In this document: in pieces, positions 53,708 through 63,362 of the stretch | Layout of the letters: each line of letters starts with the position of its first letter | Numbering within the stretch: position 1 is the stretch's first letter | NCBI GenBank assembly: GCA_944392545.1 | Contig: CALXWW010000005.1 | Coordinates: 1-64,000, forward strand | Direction of reading: 5' to 3' | From: an uncultured Clostridia bacterium | GTDB lineage: Bacteria > Bacillota > Clostridia > TANB77 > CAG-508 | Length of the DNA stretch: 64,000 nucleotides | Position numbers and translations under genes: made by a program | The notes under the pieces: model-generated | Databases searched by the model: none | Told to the model about the DNA's origin: nothing | Seen by the model: only the letters and a program-made list of their open reading frames with translations

Positions 53708-53781
53708 TTCGTGTTAATTCTTTCATATCTTTTTCTACCTTACTTTTTCTCTTGTTTTCTCTATTTTACTATAATTTTTAT

Positions 53782-54909
53782 TTAATTAATGATTCCTTTT
53801 AATTTATCAACTAAATAATCAACGTCTTCAATACTATTGTCTTTACCAAACGATACTCTTAACGTTCCTTCTATTAAGGTATTATCCAAACCTATTGCTG
53901 TTAATACATGCGATGGTTCTAAATTATCGGTAGAACATGCAGAACCTGAAGAAGCACAAATTCCGTACTTGTCTAATTCAAATAATAACTTTGTTCCCAT
54001 CACATTTTTAAAACTTATATTTGCATTTCCTGGTAGCCTTCTTACAATATCTCCGTTTACTTTTGAGTCCTTTATTTCATTTTTAACTCTGGTTATATAA
54101 TAATCTCGAAGTTTTTTTAGCTTTTCATTATATTCATCAAATTCATTATATATTATATCTATTGCTTTGCCAAGTCCTACTATTTCTGCTACATTTTCTG
54201 TTCCTGCTCTTTTGTTATATTCTTGCCCTCCTCCGTCTTGTAATTTAGTAAACTTAATACCATCTTTTACATATAACGCACCAACTCCTTTAGGTGAATA
54301 AAACTTATGTCCAGATAATGATAGCATATCTATATTTAACTTTTTTACATCTATTCTCACATTACCTATAGCCTGAACAGCATCTGTATGAAACACAATC
54401 TTTCTTTCTTTTGTTATCTTCCCTATCTCCTCTATAGGTTCTATTGTTCCAATTTCATTATTTGCAAACATTATCGATACTAATATCGTTTTATCAGTAA
54501 TCGAATTTATTAATTCTTCTAAATTAATTCTTCCTTGTTCATCCACTCCCAAATATGTCACATTAAAGCCTTGCTTTTCTAAAGTTCTACAGCTATCAAT
54601 TACGGCATGATGTTCTATCTTAGTAGTAATAATATGATTTCCTTTATCTTTATTTGCATACGCAAATCCTTTTATAGCTAGGTTATCACTTTCACTTCCA
54701 CATGACGTAAAATAAATTTCATTTATATCAGCATTTAATGCTTTTGCCACTCTTCTTCTCGCATCTTGCATAGCTCTTTTAGCATTTCTCCCTAATGAAT
54801 ACATAACCGATGCATTCCCATATTCTATACCAAAATATGGTAGCATTTCTTTTATTACTTCCTCTCTTACTGGAGTAGTTGCTGCATGATCAAAATACCT
54901 AATTTTCAT
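53782..54909 (-). CDS. cysteine desulfurase (NifS/IscS family)
   Basis: A 375-residue PLP enzyme that takes sulfur from cysteine for Fe-S clusters or tRNA thiolation. It has the conserved DHAATTPV start, SCGSESDN, TKIEHHAV, the PLP lysine in SLSGHKFYSPKG, and the active Cys in SSGSACST. No iscU or thiI is adjacent, so its client pathway is open. AGGAG precedes the ATG. Confidence 0.95.
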   Translation of the reverse strand: MKIRYFDHAATTPVREEVIKEMLPYFGIEYGNASVMYSLGRNAKRAMQDARRRVAKALNADINEIYFTSCGSESDNLAIKGFAYANKDKGNHIITTKIEHHAVIDSCRTLEKQGFNVTYLGVDEQGRINLEELINSITDKTILVSIMFANNEIGTIEPIEEIGKITKERKIVFHTDAVQAIGNVRIDVKKLNIDMLSLSGHKFYSPKGVGALYVKDGIKFTKLQDGGGQEYNKRAGTENVAEIVGLGKAIDIIYNEFDEYNEKLKKLRDYYITRVKNEIKDSKVNGDIVRRLPGNANISFKNVMGTKLLFELDKYGICASSGSACSTDNLEPSHVLTAIGLDNTLIEGTLRVSFGKDNSIEDVDYLVDKLKGIIN

Positions 54910-54962
54910 TTAATACTCCTTAAAAACAAAAAAATTACATATATTCTATTATATGTAATTCC

Positions 54963-55313
54963 TTATTTATTATTACTTATATTTTTCATATTCCATCTTG
55001 ATAAACGTATATCTTTATATGTGTCTACAACTTGCGAATATTTTCTATACTCATCTTCCCATACCATATCTGGTATCTTATCAAAAGCTTCAAAAACCTT
55101 TTCCGCTTCACTTAAAAATATAATTTGTTCTTGTTGACTCATCGCTTGATATCTTTTTGAAAATGCATATAGTTTGTCCAACATTTGGTTTGCCTGAATA
55201 AAACTCCAAAAATCTTTTACTTTTATTCCAGCTAACTTTAATTGTAATATTGAAAAAGCAATTAATCCTATAATTATAAATAATAATATATATATTATTA
55301 TGATAAATTCCAT
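54963..55313 (-). CDS. hypothetical membrane-anchored protein
   Basis: A 116-residue protein with an N-terminal membrane helix (about 2-24) and a helical cytoplasmic part (KVKDFWSFIQANQMLDKLYAF ... SEAEKVFEAFDKIPDMVWEDEY). Not recognised. It is 53 bases upstream of the cysteine desulfurase gene on the same strand. GAGAGGAAA precedes the ATG. Confidence 0.6.
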   Translation of the reverse strand: MEFIIIIYILLFIIIGLIAFSILQLKLAGIKVKDFWSFIQANQMLDKLYAFSKRYQAMSQQEQIIFLSEAEKVFEAFDKIPDMVWEDEYRKYSQVVDTYKDIRLSRWNMKNISNNK

Positions 55314-55745
55314 ATTTATTTCCTCTCTTGTAAATATATATGTATTATATCATAATTTTAATAAAATAAAATAGTTTGGGCTAATTTTTTTATATTCTAG
55401 TGAAAATTAATTATCCTACTACACGTCTGCAAAAAACAAATTAAGCTATGAAGTATTATTTCAGCACTTCATATCTTTAATTCTTGGTGCCAGCAAAGTA
55501 GTTATTTACAACTTTTTTTGGCTCTCATAACGACTGATATAAATATTAATTAATTTTCTAAAGCATATCATATTTTTATAAAATACAATAGAAATTTTTA
55601 AAATTTTATCGCTAAAATCATAACCTCCGTAAAATGCAATGCCAACAATTTTTTAAAAAAGCAATGTACTTATTTTTTAAAGTTTTCCACCTCAACTATT
55701 GACATCGATTCCAAATTAATACTACTAATAAAATTTACTGTTAAT
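55314..55745. other. gene-free stretch at island border
   Basis: About 430 bases without a supported gene. A short hairpin TATGAAGT ... CACTTCATA lies at 55447-55473. No attachment repeat was recognised. The stretch marks the change from conserved genes to the accessory cluster on its right. Confidence 0.4.
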
Positions 55746-56129
55746 CTATGCTTCTTTTGTATAATTTGCGTTTGCTGCAACAAACATTACATTTCCAGCT
55801 TTTCCATTTTTATAAATAGGTTTATCTTCTAAATATTTTCCATATTTAACTAAATACATATTTTCTTGAGAATCAAAATATCCTATAAAAGAAACTTCTA
55901 TTCCTTCAACAGTTGTTAATGACTCTATATATTCTTCTTTAACTTCTGCTATATGAAATTCGTCTCCTTCTCCAAATGATCTAGATATATCATTATACAT
56001 ATACTCATAGTTTTCTTCTGTAAATACAAGTTTATCTTTTAAACTATTTTTATGTGCATTTACACCTATAATACATCCAATAACTAAAAGTATTAATACA
56101 ATAAAACCTAAAATGCTTTTCTTCTTCAT
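55746..56129 (-). CDS. small exported hypothetical protein
   Basis: A 127-residue protein with a basic start (MKKKS), a hydrophobic helix (about 6-24) and an external domain (YEYMYNDISRSFGEGDEFHIA ... FVAANANYTKEA). A Cys within the helix (LLVIGCIIGVNA) could be a lipidation site but lacks the usual L-x-x-C context. The start at 56129 is chosen because AGGTG precedes it. It follows the next gene upstream by 17 bases and belongs to a three-gene membrane cluster. Not recognised. Confidence 0.55.
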   Translation of the reverse strand: MKKKSILGFIVLILLVIGCIIGVNAHKNSLKDKLVFTEENYEYMYNDISRSFGEGDEFHIAEVKEEYIESLTTVEGIEVSFIGYFDSQENMYLVKYGKYLEDKPIYKNGKAGNVMFVAANANYTKEA

Positions 56130-56146
56130 TATATTCACCTGTTTTA

Positions 56147-56860
56147 TTATTGAACTAATTGTTCAATATTAGAATATATTTTATAAATTTTAAAATTTTC
56201 ATTTTTTGCTTGGCCTGCATAATCTATCTTAGTTCCATTAAACAAATAATAGTTTTTAGTTTCTGCTACTAATTTACAATCAGTATAGAATTTATATTTT
56301 GATCTCGGATTATCTACTATTTCTTTTATTAAAGGATTTATTGTTTCTTTTTCTTTTACTTTAGCTGTAGAAATACCCACAAGATACATTCCTAATCCTA
56401 ACAAAGATACAGTGTTTGGACTAGTATTTATTACTTTACTTAATGAAGCATTTACTATAGAACTCTTATCCATTACTAAACTTCCCATTACTGTTGCTGA
56501 TGCAGATAATTGGTTTATTTCATTTATCCTGTATAACAACATTATATCTTTTCCTTCTTTTATTATTAAGGAATTTTGAATTTTCAAATTTTTTGTAATT
56601 CTAAAAATTCCTAAAATCGCTTGTAAAACAACGATTCCAATAAATATTCGTATAACAGTAACTGTATTATTTTCTACCCATTGAACTATAAAACTATTTT
56701 TAAAACTGTCTTCAGTACCTATTAAGTAAACGACTGCAACAAATGCTAACATAATAGCTATAGTAATTAATGGATATATTCCTAATAATGCAAAACCTTT
56801 ACTTAACTTTTTTACGTATTTATTTTTTTGATTCAATTCGAATACTTGTGTTTTATCCAT
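56147..56860 (-). CDS. two-helix membrane protein, unknown
   Basis: A 237-residue protein with two membrane helices (about 23-47 and 70-88) and a larger cytoplasmic domain that contains a Ser/Leu/Gly-rich stretch (ASLSKVINTSPNTVSLLGLGMYLVG). Its overall plan resembles the next gene and the SHOCT protein at 58241, which also pair a helix with a PH-like beta domain. No family recognised. It is 9 bases behind the gene at 56870. Confidence 0.5.
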   Translation of the reverse strand: MDKTQVFELNQKNKYVKKLSKGFALLGIYPLITIAIMLAFVAVVYLIGTEDSFKNSFIVQWVENNTVTVIRIFIGIVVLQAILGIFRITKNLKIQNSLIIKEGKDIMLLYRINEINQLSASATVMGSLVMDKSSIVNASLSKVINTSPNTVSLLGLGMYLVGISTAKVKEKETINPLIKEIVDNPRSKYKFYTDCKLVAETKNYYLFNGTKIDYAGQAKNENFKIYKIYSNIEQLVQ

Positions 56861-56869
56861 AATTTTCTC

Positions 56870-57403
56870 CTATTTCTCAAAAATTTTTTTAATATCTTCA
56901 TATGCTTTTAAAATTTTAATTTGTTCTATATAACCTTTTGAATTTGTATATTTACAAATATAATATTTTTTAGTTTCTTGTTGTAAATATAATTTTGTTA
57001 ATTCAACAGCTTTCCCTTTACTAGTTTTTTTAGATTTTTTAGTTTTTTCTAAAATTTCTATATACGCATTATCGTTTGTAGCATTAACATTATTATAAGA
57101 TGTATCAAATTGTTCAACAAACCATACAGACTTATTATCATCTAAGATAAAAGCTCTTGTGAACCATTTATTATTATTCACAAAATATAATGCATATGCT
57201 GTTGGTAAACCAATCATTACCAAAATCACAAGTACCATCGTAAAAATTAAACCTAAAAATGCTGACATTATTATTAATAAGACTATTAACGCTATATACG
57301 GCAACAAACAATATAATATAAAATATTTCCTAGGTTCTATTGCCATTTTACTATAAGACTTATTCTTTAGTGCCTCTTTTCTACTATATTTAAAAACTTT
57401 CAT
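56870..57403 (-). CDS. two-helix membrane protein, unknown
   Basis: A 177-residue protein: basic N-terminus (KYSRKEALKNKSYSK), two close membrane helices (about 30-75), and a soluble C-terminal domain with strands (RAFILDDNKSVWFVEQFD, KYYICKYTNSKGYIEQIKIL). AAAGGAG precedes the ATG. First gene of the cluster 57403-55746. Function unknown. Confidence 0.5.
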   Translation of the reverse strand: MKVFKYSRKEALKNKSYSKMAIEPRKYFILYCLLPYIALIVLLIIMSAFLGLIFTMVLVILVMIGLPTAYALYFVNNNKWFTRAFILDDNKSVWFVEQFDTSYNNVNATNDNAYIEILEKTKKSKKTSKGKAVELTKLYLQQETKKYYICKYTNSKGYIEQIKILKAYEDIKKIFEK

Positions 57404-57591
57404 CTTTTTCTCCTTTCATTTGTAATTATTAATTTTTCTAATATTAAAATCAGTATATCACATCAACTTTTTTTAATGCAACAAACTAGTTTGATAAATT
57501 GAAAATTTTTCTTATTTTTTCAATTTTCCAAAGTGATAGATAATTACTCTTTAATATAATTTTATTAAATTGTAAGAGGCATATTTAGATA

Positions 57592-57819
57592 ATGAAACTT
57601 TTAGATGCGATTAGAAAAGAAATTAAATTTTATTCAAAACAAAAAAATGGAATATCTTTAAGAAAATTTCAGGATTGGTTAAGACATTATAGTTCTAAAA
57701 CAACAGAAAGATATACTCATTTAGATTCAAATACAAAAATAAATTCTGCATCAATTATTGAAAAAGCATTAATTTTTAATACTAATATAGATATTAAAAC
57801 AAATAAAAAGATATATTAG
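57592..57819 (+). pseudogene. tyrosine recombinase C-terminal relic
   Basis: A 75-codon frame containing FQDWLRHYSSKTTERYTHLDSNTKI. This aligns with the end of integrases (LGHSSIKTTERYTHL), with the second His kept and the Tyr nucleophile present, but with LRH for LGH and nothing of the Arg and HxxR regions upstream. It is the remains of an earlier integration event on the opposite strand from the intact integrase at 61852. Confidence 0.75.
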
Positions 57820-58240
57820 ATCTAGACTCTAATACATCTACTAATATAAATATTTCAAATTATTAGAAATTTGTTAGAAAATTCTAGCAATTTTATTATA
57901 AAAGCACCAAGCCATATCTTACGAAAAGCTTGGTGCTCTTATGGTGCAGATGGGAGAAATCAAAGCCTCGCAAGTGACTATTTAAAAGCTTTTTTCAAAT
58001 TAAATCCGAGCATGTTTCGAGCAGAATAAATAAAATGAATAATGTTATATAATGATAAAAAATAACGAAAAATTGCAATGCCTCTCTTATAAATTATCAG
58101 AATTTTTAATTGACAATTTTTATATAAAATTACAGGTAGTTTTGAGCTACCTGCATACATTTTTTATTTTTAATTGTCTTACATGTTCTAGTTTTTAAAA
58201 TAAAATTTTTCTAATACCAATAACTCTTATTTAACATTTT
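57820..58240. repeat. hairpin, att-like motif and left copy of a diverged direct repeat
   Basis: A 420-base gap. It contains a strong hairpin (AGCACCAAGC ... GCTTGGTGCT, 57903-57937), TGGTGCAGATGGGAG at 57942-57956, a TCCGAGCATGTTTCGAGCAG block at 58005-58024 and ATTACAGGTAG at about 58129. The last two recur in the same order at 61537 and 61646, about 3.5 kb away, so the gap holds the left copy of a diverged 120-140-base direct repeat. An open frame at 57978-58160 has no ribosome site and is not accepted. CAGGTAG ... CTACCTG with a T-run (58133-58165) looks like a terminator. Confidence 0.55.
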
Positions 58241-59041
58241 TCAATTTAATTTCTTTAATAATTCTTTTTTCTTTATTTCATAATCATCTTCATTTATCAA
58301 TCCATCTTCATATAATTTTTTTAACCTAATAAGACTATTTTCTAAATTTTCAGTATTATTAGAATTATTATTTTTTTCTTGATGTGTAATTAAGTATACA
58401 TCACTTTTTGTTGGTAATTCTTTTTTTATAAATTCATCAAAATTAAAATATTCACCAAAAAATGACTTTTCAACATTAAACATTTTTATTTCGTCATTGC
58501 TGTCTTTATAATAAATATATATTTTTCTATCATCTTTTTCTTCCGTATCTGTAGTTATATTATTTCTATCTTTTGTCGCCCCTATTATCATTCCTGCAGG
58601 TCCTGCTACTACTCCTCCAACAACAGCACCAGATAGCGATACTTTTTTTCCTGTATTATTAACTTTTGATACATATTGTACAGAACCATTTAATGTATAC
58701 ATTTCAATTCTATCTAAATTAACTTTAAATGATTTATTTCTTCCAACAAAACATAACTGATTTTGACTAATCCAATATAGCGCTGGATTTATCCATTCTC
58801 CAGAGCTGACAAATGCAACCTCATTAGTATAAGCATATGTATATCCTGCGTTATTTGGTAATGTAATCTTTATTGATTTTGGCTCTTGGTATTCTATTTT
58901 ATCTCTCATACATACCGATTTAATATCTGCTAAAAAGCTTTCTTTGGATTTTTCAGCTGCTTTCTCTTGACTCCTATCTATAAGCTTAACTAATCCCATA
59001 CATACCAAAAAAACAATAATACAGCCAATAAAAAACTCCAT
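58241..59041 (-). CDS. SHOCT-domain membrane protein
   Basis: A 266-residue protein: N-terminal membrane helix (about 3-21), a beta-rich domain (about 40-110), a Gly/Ala/Val-rich glycine-zipper-like segment (SLSGAVVGGVVAGPAGMIIG, about 140-160), a second domain and a C-terminal SHOCT motif (LKKLYEDGLINEDDYEIKKKELL). SHOCT domains are short oligomerisation or nucleic-acid-linked modules common in proteins of phage and mobile regions. Start ATG 59041 (GGAGGGG seven bases before). Function unknown. Confidence 0.75.
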   Translation of the reverse strand: MEFFIGCIIVFLVCMGLVKLIDRSQEKAAEKSKESFLADIKSVCMRDKIEYQEPKSIKITLPNNAGYTYAYTNEVAFVSSGEWINPALYWISQNQLCFVGRNKSFKVNLDRIEMYTLNGSVQYVSKVNNTGKKVSLSGAVVGGVVAGPAGMIIGATKDRNNITTDTEEKDDRKIYIYYKDSNDEIKMFNVEKSFFGEYFNFDEFIKKELPTKSDVYLITHQEKNNNSNNTENLENSLIRLKKLYEDGLINEDDYEIKKKELLKKLN

Positions 59042-59270
59042 ACTCAATCCCCTCCTACTATAAAAAATAATTTATTAATAATATGAACTTAGATAGATTT
59101 TATCATAACTTATAATCTCAGCACTATGAATTTCAAAGTTGTATATTTTTATTCGTTCTTTATCTTTATTAATTTATATTATTCATTCTATCTTATATCT
59201 TTTATTAAATCTACAATATTTCATCTGATTTTCTATTAGATTAATTTTTATTGTTTAATAATATTCTAAT

Positions 59271-59951
59271 TTATCTTTCCAATTTAGCATTAAACCAATT
59301 AAAAAATTTTATTGCATCAATTATCTCTATACTACTCCCTACGTAGCTATTAGCTGTTAATTTTCCAATAGCTTTACCTGTTTTATCAACTATAATTGGT
59401 GGAGTATTAGTATATTTATTAAAAGGTGACTTACTACTATATGGACTTCCATATGTTCCATATTTATTAAATAAAGATTGTGGAGAATACTCACTACCAT
59501 ATATTCCATATTTATTTGCTAATGACTTTTGATCATATTTATTAAAATTAATCGTTCCTAAAAAAATACTTCCATCATTTGAATATATATTACAATCTAA
59601 CAACTTTTCATATTTATAATCCAATTCTTCCATATCAGTTTTTACAATATCATTTATAAATATATCTTCATAATTAGAAGGTAATCTAGACATAGCATAT
59701 CTATTATATGGTGAATAAGGTAAATATGGTAAATATGGTTTAGGAATAGGTGTTGTATCTGGAACGTTTATATTTTTGTTTCTAATTACTCTATCATCAC
59801 TTGTCAGTGTTCCAAGATATTTTCCAGAATAATTATATAAGTTCACTCCTTTAAAAAAACCTATATAATCATTATTTTTTGAAAAGCAATATTTATCATT
59901 GACAATAAAAGCAACATATTTTCCTTTAGTATTAAATATATATCTATACAT
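59271..59951 (-). CDS. beta-flower-like protein with YGSxYS repeats
   Basis: A 226-residue soluble protein. Residues 1-65 look like a '4-fold beta flower' domain (short strands FNTKGKYVAFIV, YNYSGKYLGTLTSDDRV). A Pro/Tyr-rich linker (PKPYLPYLPYSPYNRY) follows. The C-terminal half has FNKYGTYGSPYSSKSPFNKY-type units (about 150-190) and a PPIIVDKTGKAIGKLTAN end, a pattern seen in hypothetical proteins of many bacteria. Activity unknown. It overlaps the upstream gene by 8 bases, so translation is coupled. Confidence 0.65.
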   Translation of the reverse strand: MYRYIFNTKGKYVAFIVNDKYCFSKNNDYIGFFKGVNLYNYSGKYLGTLTSDDRVIRNKNINVPDTTPIPKPYLPYLPYSPYNRYAMSRLPSNYEDIFINDIVKTDMEELDYKYEKLLDCNIYSNDGSIFLGTINFNKYDQKSLANKYGIYGSEYSPQSLFNKYGTYGSPYSSKSPFNKYTNTPPIIVDKTGKAIGKLTANSYVGSSIEIIDAIKFFNWFNAKLER

Positions 59952-60312
59952 CTCTTTCCACCTTTCTAAAACTATAATATATGCTTATAATTTGAAAAGT
60001 TACTCCTAATATGCAAAGAATCCATCCTTTTATGTCCACTATATTGTTAGTTACAAAATTAATTCCAAAACCAAGTGCTACTGATGAGCAAAGTGCAAAC
60101 ATACCAGATATTTTAGAGAACTCTGTTTTTCTATCTAATTCTTTCTCTATTGTTGATTGTCGTTGTAAATCTTGCTTAAGCATTACATTTTCATTTTGTA
60201 TCTTTTGATGATTATGTAATAACATTTTTAGTGCTGTTTTATTTTTTAATAATTCTTCCAAAGTTACACCATCTATATTTTCTTCAATTCCTAAATCCGA
60301 TTTGTTGTTCAT
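59944..60312 (-). CDS. two-helix membrane protein coupled to the beta-flower gene
   Basis: A 122-residue protein: acidic start, a coiled-coil region (LLKNKTALKMLLHNHQKIQNE, QDLQRQSTIEKELDR) and two membrane helices at the C-terminus (about 70-90 and 96-115). AGGTGG lies five bases before ATG 60312. It overlaps the beta-flower-like gene by 8 bases, which suggests that the two act together at the membrane. Not recognised. Confidence 0.6.
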   Translation of the reverse strand: MNNKSDLGIEENIDGVTLEELLKNKTALKMLLHNHQKIQNENVMLKQDLQRQSTIEKELDRKTEFSKISGMFALCSSVALGFGINFVTNNIVDIKGWILCILGVTFQIISIYYSFRKVERDV

Positions 60313-60521
60313 TTTTTCCACCTTATAAATTATATTATCAAAAACATTTCTCGTAAACTGATTAAGTTAAATTTACTTATTTATTATATCATGACTTATG
60401 ATTAATGTAAATACATTATTATTTATATTAGTATGTATTATGTATGTTAGTCAATGATATGTCACACTTTATTAAAAAATATATAGTTTTAAATACCTTA
60501 ATGCATGACTGCGTTTTTACT

Positions 60522-61347
60522 TTACATTAAATATTCTGCTAATTTCTCATTTGGGCTTAGCCATCCTAGTGGTCTCATTGGAAAATTATTATACTCTATT
60601 CTCCATCTTTTTCCTTTTTCTCTTAAATTTTCTAAGCTCATAAATATATTGTTATGATAAAAGTATTCTTGATCTTTTCTATGACTTCTTTCTACTTTTC
60701 CATTCTGTGTTGGTGTATGTGGTCTTATTAAACTATGCTTTTTTTCCTAATTCTTCTAGCTTTTTTTCAAACATTGTCTTTTTATTTTTATCTGTTGGTC
60801 TCCATTATAGTCTATTTGTAAATTCACATCCATTATCTGTTTGTATCAATTTTACCTTAAATTCATAATACTTTATCACTTTTTCTATAAACTTTGTTGA
60901 TTCATATGTTGAATGTTCTTTCGTAAAATATGTATATCTTTTTCTTGTATATTCATCTATTGCTGTATATTGGTAAAATCTTTCTCCTGCTTCTTTTAAC
61001 TCTTTACTTATACATTCTTTTGGCACATATTTTACATCTATTTGTACTCTTTCTCCCGGATACTTCGCCACTGGTACTTCTGGTGCTTGTGGTTTCTTTG
61101 CTTTACTTGGTGCTTTTTCATATATTCCTATTCTTCTCATCACATGGTACAATCCCTGTATTGTCCTTTTATATCCTGCTCTTCTTAATTTTACCCATAA
61201 TACTACTAATCCTGTTTCTTTATTATTTCTTTTGTGACATATCTATTTTAAACCTATATAAATATCCTATTATCTTTTCAAAAACTTGTTTTTTGATATG
61301 TTATTCTTTAAATTAATCATTCTTTCTTGTGTAGTTGTTAAAATCAT
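60522..61347 (-). pseudogene. IS481-type transposase, decayed
   Basis: The full length of an IS481/IS3-type DDE transposase can be traced in pieces: MILTTTQERMINLKN at 61347, then VVLWVKLRRAGYKRTIQG, the core YPGERVQIDVKYVP (first Asp), QTDNGCEFTNR (second Asp), and PHTPTQNGKVERSHRKDQ (Glu) to a final EKLAEYLM. At least four lesions break it: a shift after NNISK, a second shift near 61235 between MSQK and RNNK, a stop after FTNRL at about 60805 and a shift near 60740. It cannot make a working enzyme. Clear terminal inverted repeats were not found. Confidence 0.85.
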
Positions 61348-61851
61348 TTTAAGGTACAAGTATTGCTGTTTACCATATTAAACAAATTATCCATAAAATT
61401 TGTACCATTGTATAATGTAATATTTTTTTAAATTTTGTTTTATTTTATCATAAAATCAACTACTTTTATTCCGAGCAAAAATTTTTACATTAAATTTCGA
61501 AATGCTTGATACTAAAGATTTTTCTCCCGCAAAAGTTCCGAGCATATTCCAAGCAGAAATAAAAATGAACAGAAAATAACAAAAAATCTTGAAAATATAT
61601 TGAATAAGGAAATTGCATTTATATTCCCTGTAATATAGTCAAGCAATAATTACAGGTAAAGTTATATAAAAATAAAAAAAGCTGAAATTGGTTAAAATTT
61701 CAACTTTTTTCTTACAAAACAATATGTTTTGGTGCAGATGAGCAAATTATTTTTGCCATCTTTCCTTTTAATAGCAAGCATATTCAAATTTCATATCTCT
61801 GTCCCGACATTGTCGGGAATATATTTTTCTATCAAATTATTTATTATTATC
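61348..61851. repeat. right copy of diverged direct repeat and att-like motif
   Basis: A 500-base gap with CCGAGCAAAA at 61471, TCCGAGCATATTCCAAGCAG at 61537-61556, ATTACAGGTAAAG at about 61646, a terminator hairpin (AGCTGAAATT ... AATTTCAACTTTTTT, 61679-61710) and TGGTGCAGATGAGC at 61730-61743. The order CCGAGCAT - ATTACAGGTA matches 58005-58140. The TGGTGCAGATG core also occurs at 57942. The site lies 110 bases from the integrase stop, the expected place for one end of the integrated element. Confidence 0.55.
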
Positions 61852-63303
61852 TTATTCTTTTATCTTACTATTTTCAAGTATTTTTTCATACTTTTCATTC
61901 ATCTTGTCCATATATTCTGTGTACTTATGCATTTGATTCTTCTGATGATAATCAAATATATCTCCGTAAATATTTATTGTAGTTTGAATATTAGCATGTC
62001 CTAAAACTTTTTGCAAAGTTGCCAAATCCATACCAGCCTCAATACATCTAGTTGCAAAAGTATGTCTTAACATATGAACATGCACATCACTTGTCTTTTC
62101 ATTTACATAGTGAACTCCTTTTGATTTAGAAACTTTCTTGTGTTTAGTCATAATTACTTTTATTCCTGCATTTTTACAAATTCTCTTAAAGGCACTATTT
62201 ATTTGGCTATCCTCATAAATTTTGCCATCTTTTCTAAGGAATAACAGATTTCTTTTATTTGGTGTCATCTCTTTAATTGCTTTTTCTACAACTTCTTTTG
62301 ATTTTTTATCTAAATGCAAATTTCTTTTACCATTTTTGGTTTTAGTAACATTTCCAACAACTCTTTTTCCAGTCTTATTTTTAGTGATTGTTTTATTTAC
62401 TCTGATTGTTCCATAATCTTCATCAAAATTAAAATCTTCAGTGGTTAATGCCAATACTTCTCCAATTCTCATTCCTGTATATAATGCAAGCAGTAGCATA
62501 TTATTATATTGTGAGTAATGAGATTCAATATATTGAATTAACATATATTCTTCTTTTATTGTAAATGCTACAACATCTTTATCTTCTTTATGGCTTTTAG
62601 GCTTTTCTACTGGATCAATATTAAAATCAAGTGCCATCTCTTTATCTATAAGATGTTTTTTATAGGCTAAATTAAACGCATTTTTTATAATGCTATATTC
62701 TTTTGATATAGTAGAATTAGATTTATGCTTTTCTGCTTGTAAAAACCTTTCAATTTCATTTCTAGTTACATTCTGTATAGGCTTAAACATAAAGTTATAT
62801 GCACTACAAGCCTTTATAGTTTGCATATTTCTGTTGTAACCAGAACCATGTGTTTTTCCATTTTTATACTTTGTTTCTTCAATTTCTTTAGCCAGTTCAA
62901 TAATTGAAACTTCATTTGGTGTATAAACAGTTTCTTTTATTCCTTCTTCTTTATTTTTTATATATTGATTTTTTAATTTTTCCAAAACAATTTCTTTAGT
63001 TTTACCAGAAAAAGATTGTCTAATAGCTTTTCCTGTATTTGCATTTATACCAAGTTTTAATAATCTTCCTTCATATTCATTATAAAAATGAAATTTATCG
63101 CATAAATCATTATCAGTACAATTCTTGCATTTATTACATCTTTCCATAGTTTCTTTATTTCTACGGTTTAAACACAAATTTTTATGATTACAGTTTTCAC
63201 AGATAGGACAAATATTTTTCTTTGGATTTTTTATAAATTTCTTTCGTTTTCTTATAGTAATTACATAGTCGATACCTTCGATAAATTCTTTCTTCTTGCT
63301 CAT
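61852..63303 (-). CDS. int: tyrosine integrase with N-terminal tandem Cys4 motifs
   Basis: A 483-residue integrase. Catalytic residues: R in [12 protein letters not shown], [10 protein letters not shown], H in LGHANIQTT and Tyr in INIYGDI. A core-binding domain occupies about 150-245 and an AP2-like arm domain about 75-130 ([15 protein letters not shown]). The N-terminus is unusual: eight Cys at 32, 35, 38, 44 and 56, 59, 62, 68, two copies of C-x2-C-x2-C-x5-C. GGAAGGGAG precedes the ATG at 63303. With xis upstream it matches the int-xis end of Tn916-like conjugative elements; the rest would lie to the right, outside the window. Confidence 0.93.
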   Translation of the reverse strand: MSKKKEFIEGIDYVITIRKRKKFIKNPKKNICPICENCNHKNLCLNRRNKETMERCNKCKNCTDNDLCDKFHFYNEYEGRLLKLGINANTGKAIRQSFSGKTKEIVLEKLKNQYIKNKEEGIKETVYTPNEVSIIELAKEIEETKYKNGKTHGSGYNRNMQTIKACSAYNFMFKPIQNVTRNEIERFLQAEKHKSNSTISKEYSIIKNAFNLAYKKHLIDKEMALDFNIDPVEKPKSHKEDKDVVAFTIKEEYMLIQYIESHYSQYNNMLLLALYTGMRIGEVLALTTEDFNFDEDYGTIRVNKTITKNKTGKRVVGNVTKTKNGKRNLHLDKKSKEVVEKAIKEMTPNKRNLLFLRKDGKIYEDSQINSAFKRICKNAGIKVIMTKHKKVSKSKGVHYVNEKTSDVHVHMLRHTFATRCIEAGMDLATLQKVLGHANIQTTINIYGDIFDYHQKNQMHKYTEYMDKMNEKYEKILENSKIKE

Positions 63304-63362
63304 TTTTGCTCCCTTCCAAAAATTTCAAAGGGAATGTCTTGCAAGTAAATACATACTTGTGC

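Noticed and set aside
57942-57975. Intact tRNA gene ending at the CATCTGCACCA motif
   Set aside because: The T-arm and upstream cloverleaf cannot be formed; only the acceptor-like end is present.
57978-58160. Minus-strand 60-codon frame
   Set aside because: No ribosome site; it lies within the repeated CCGAGCA/ATTACAGGTA segment and across a terminator-like hairpin.
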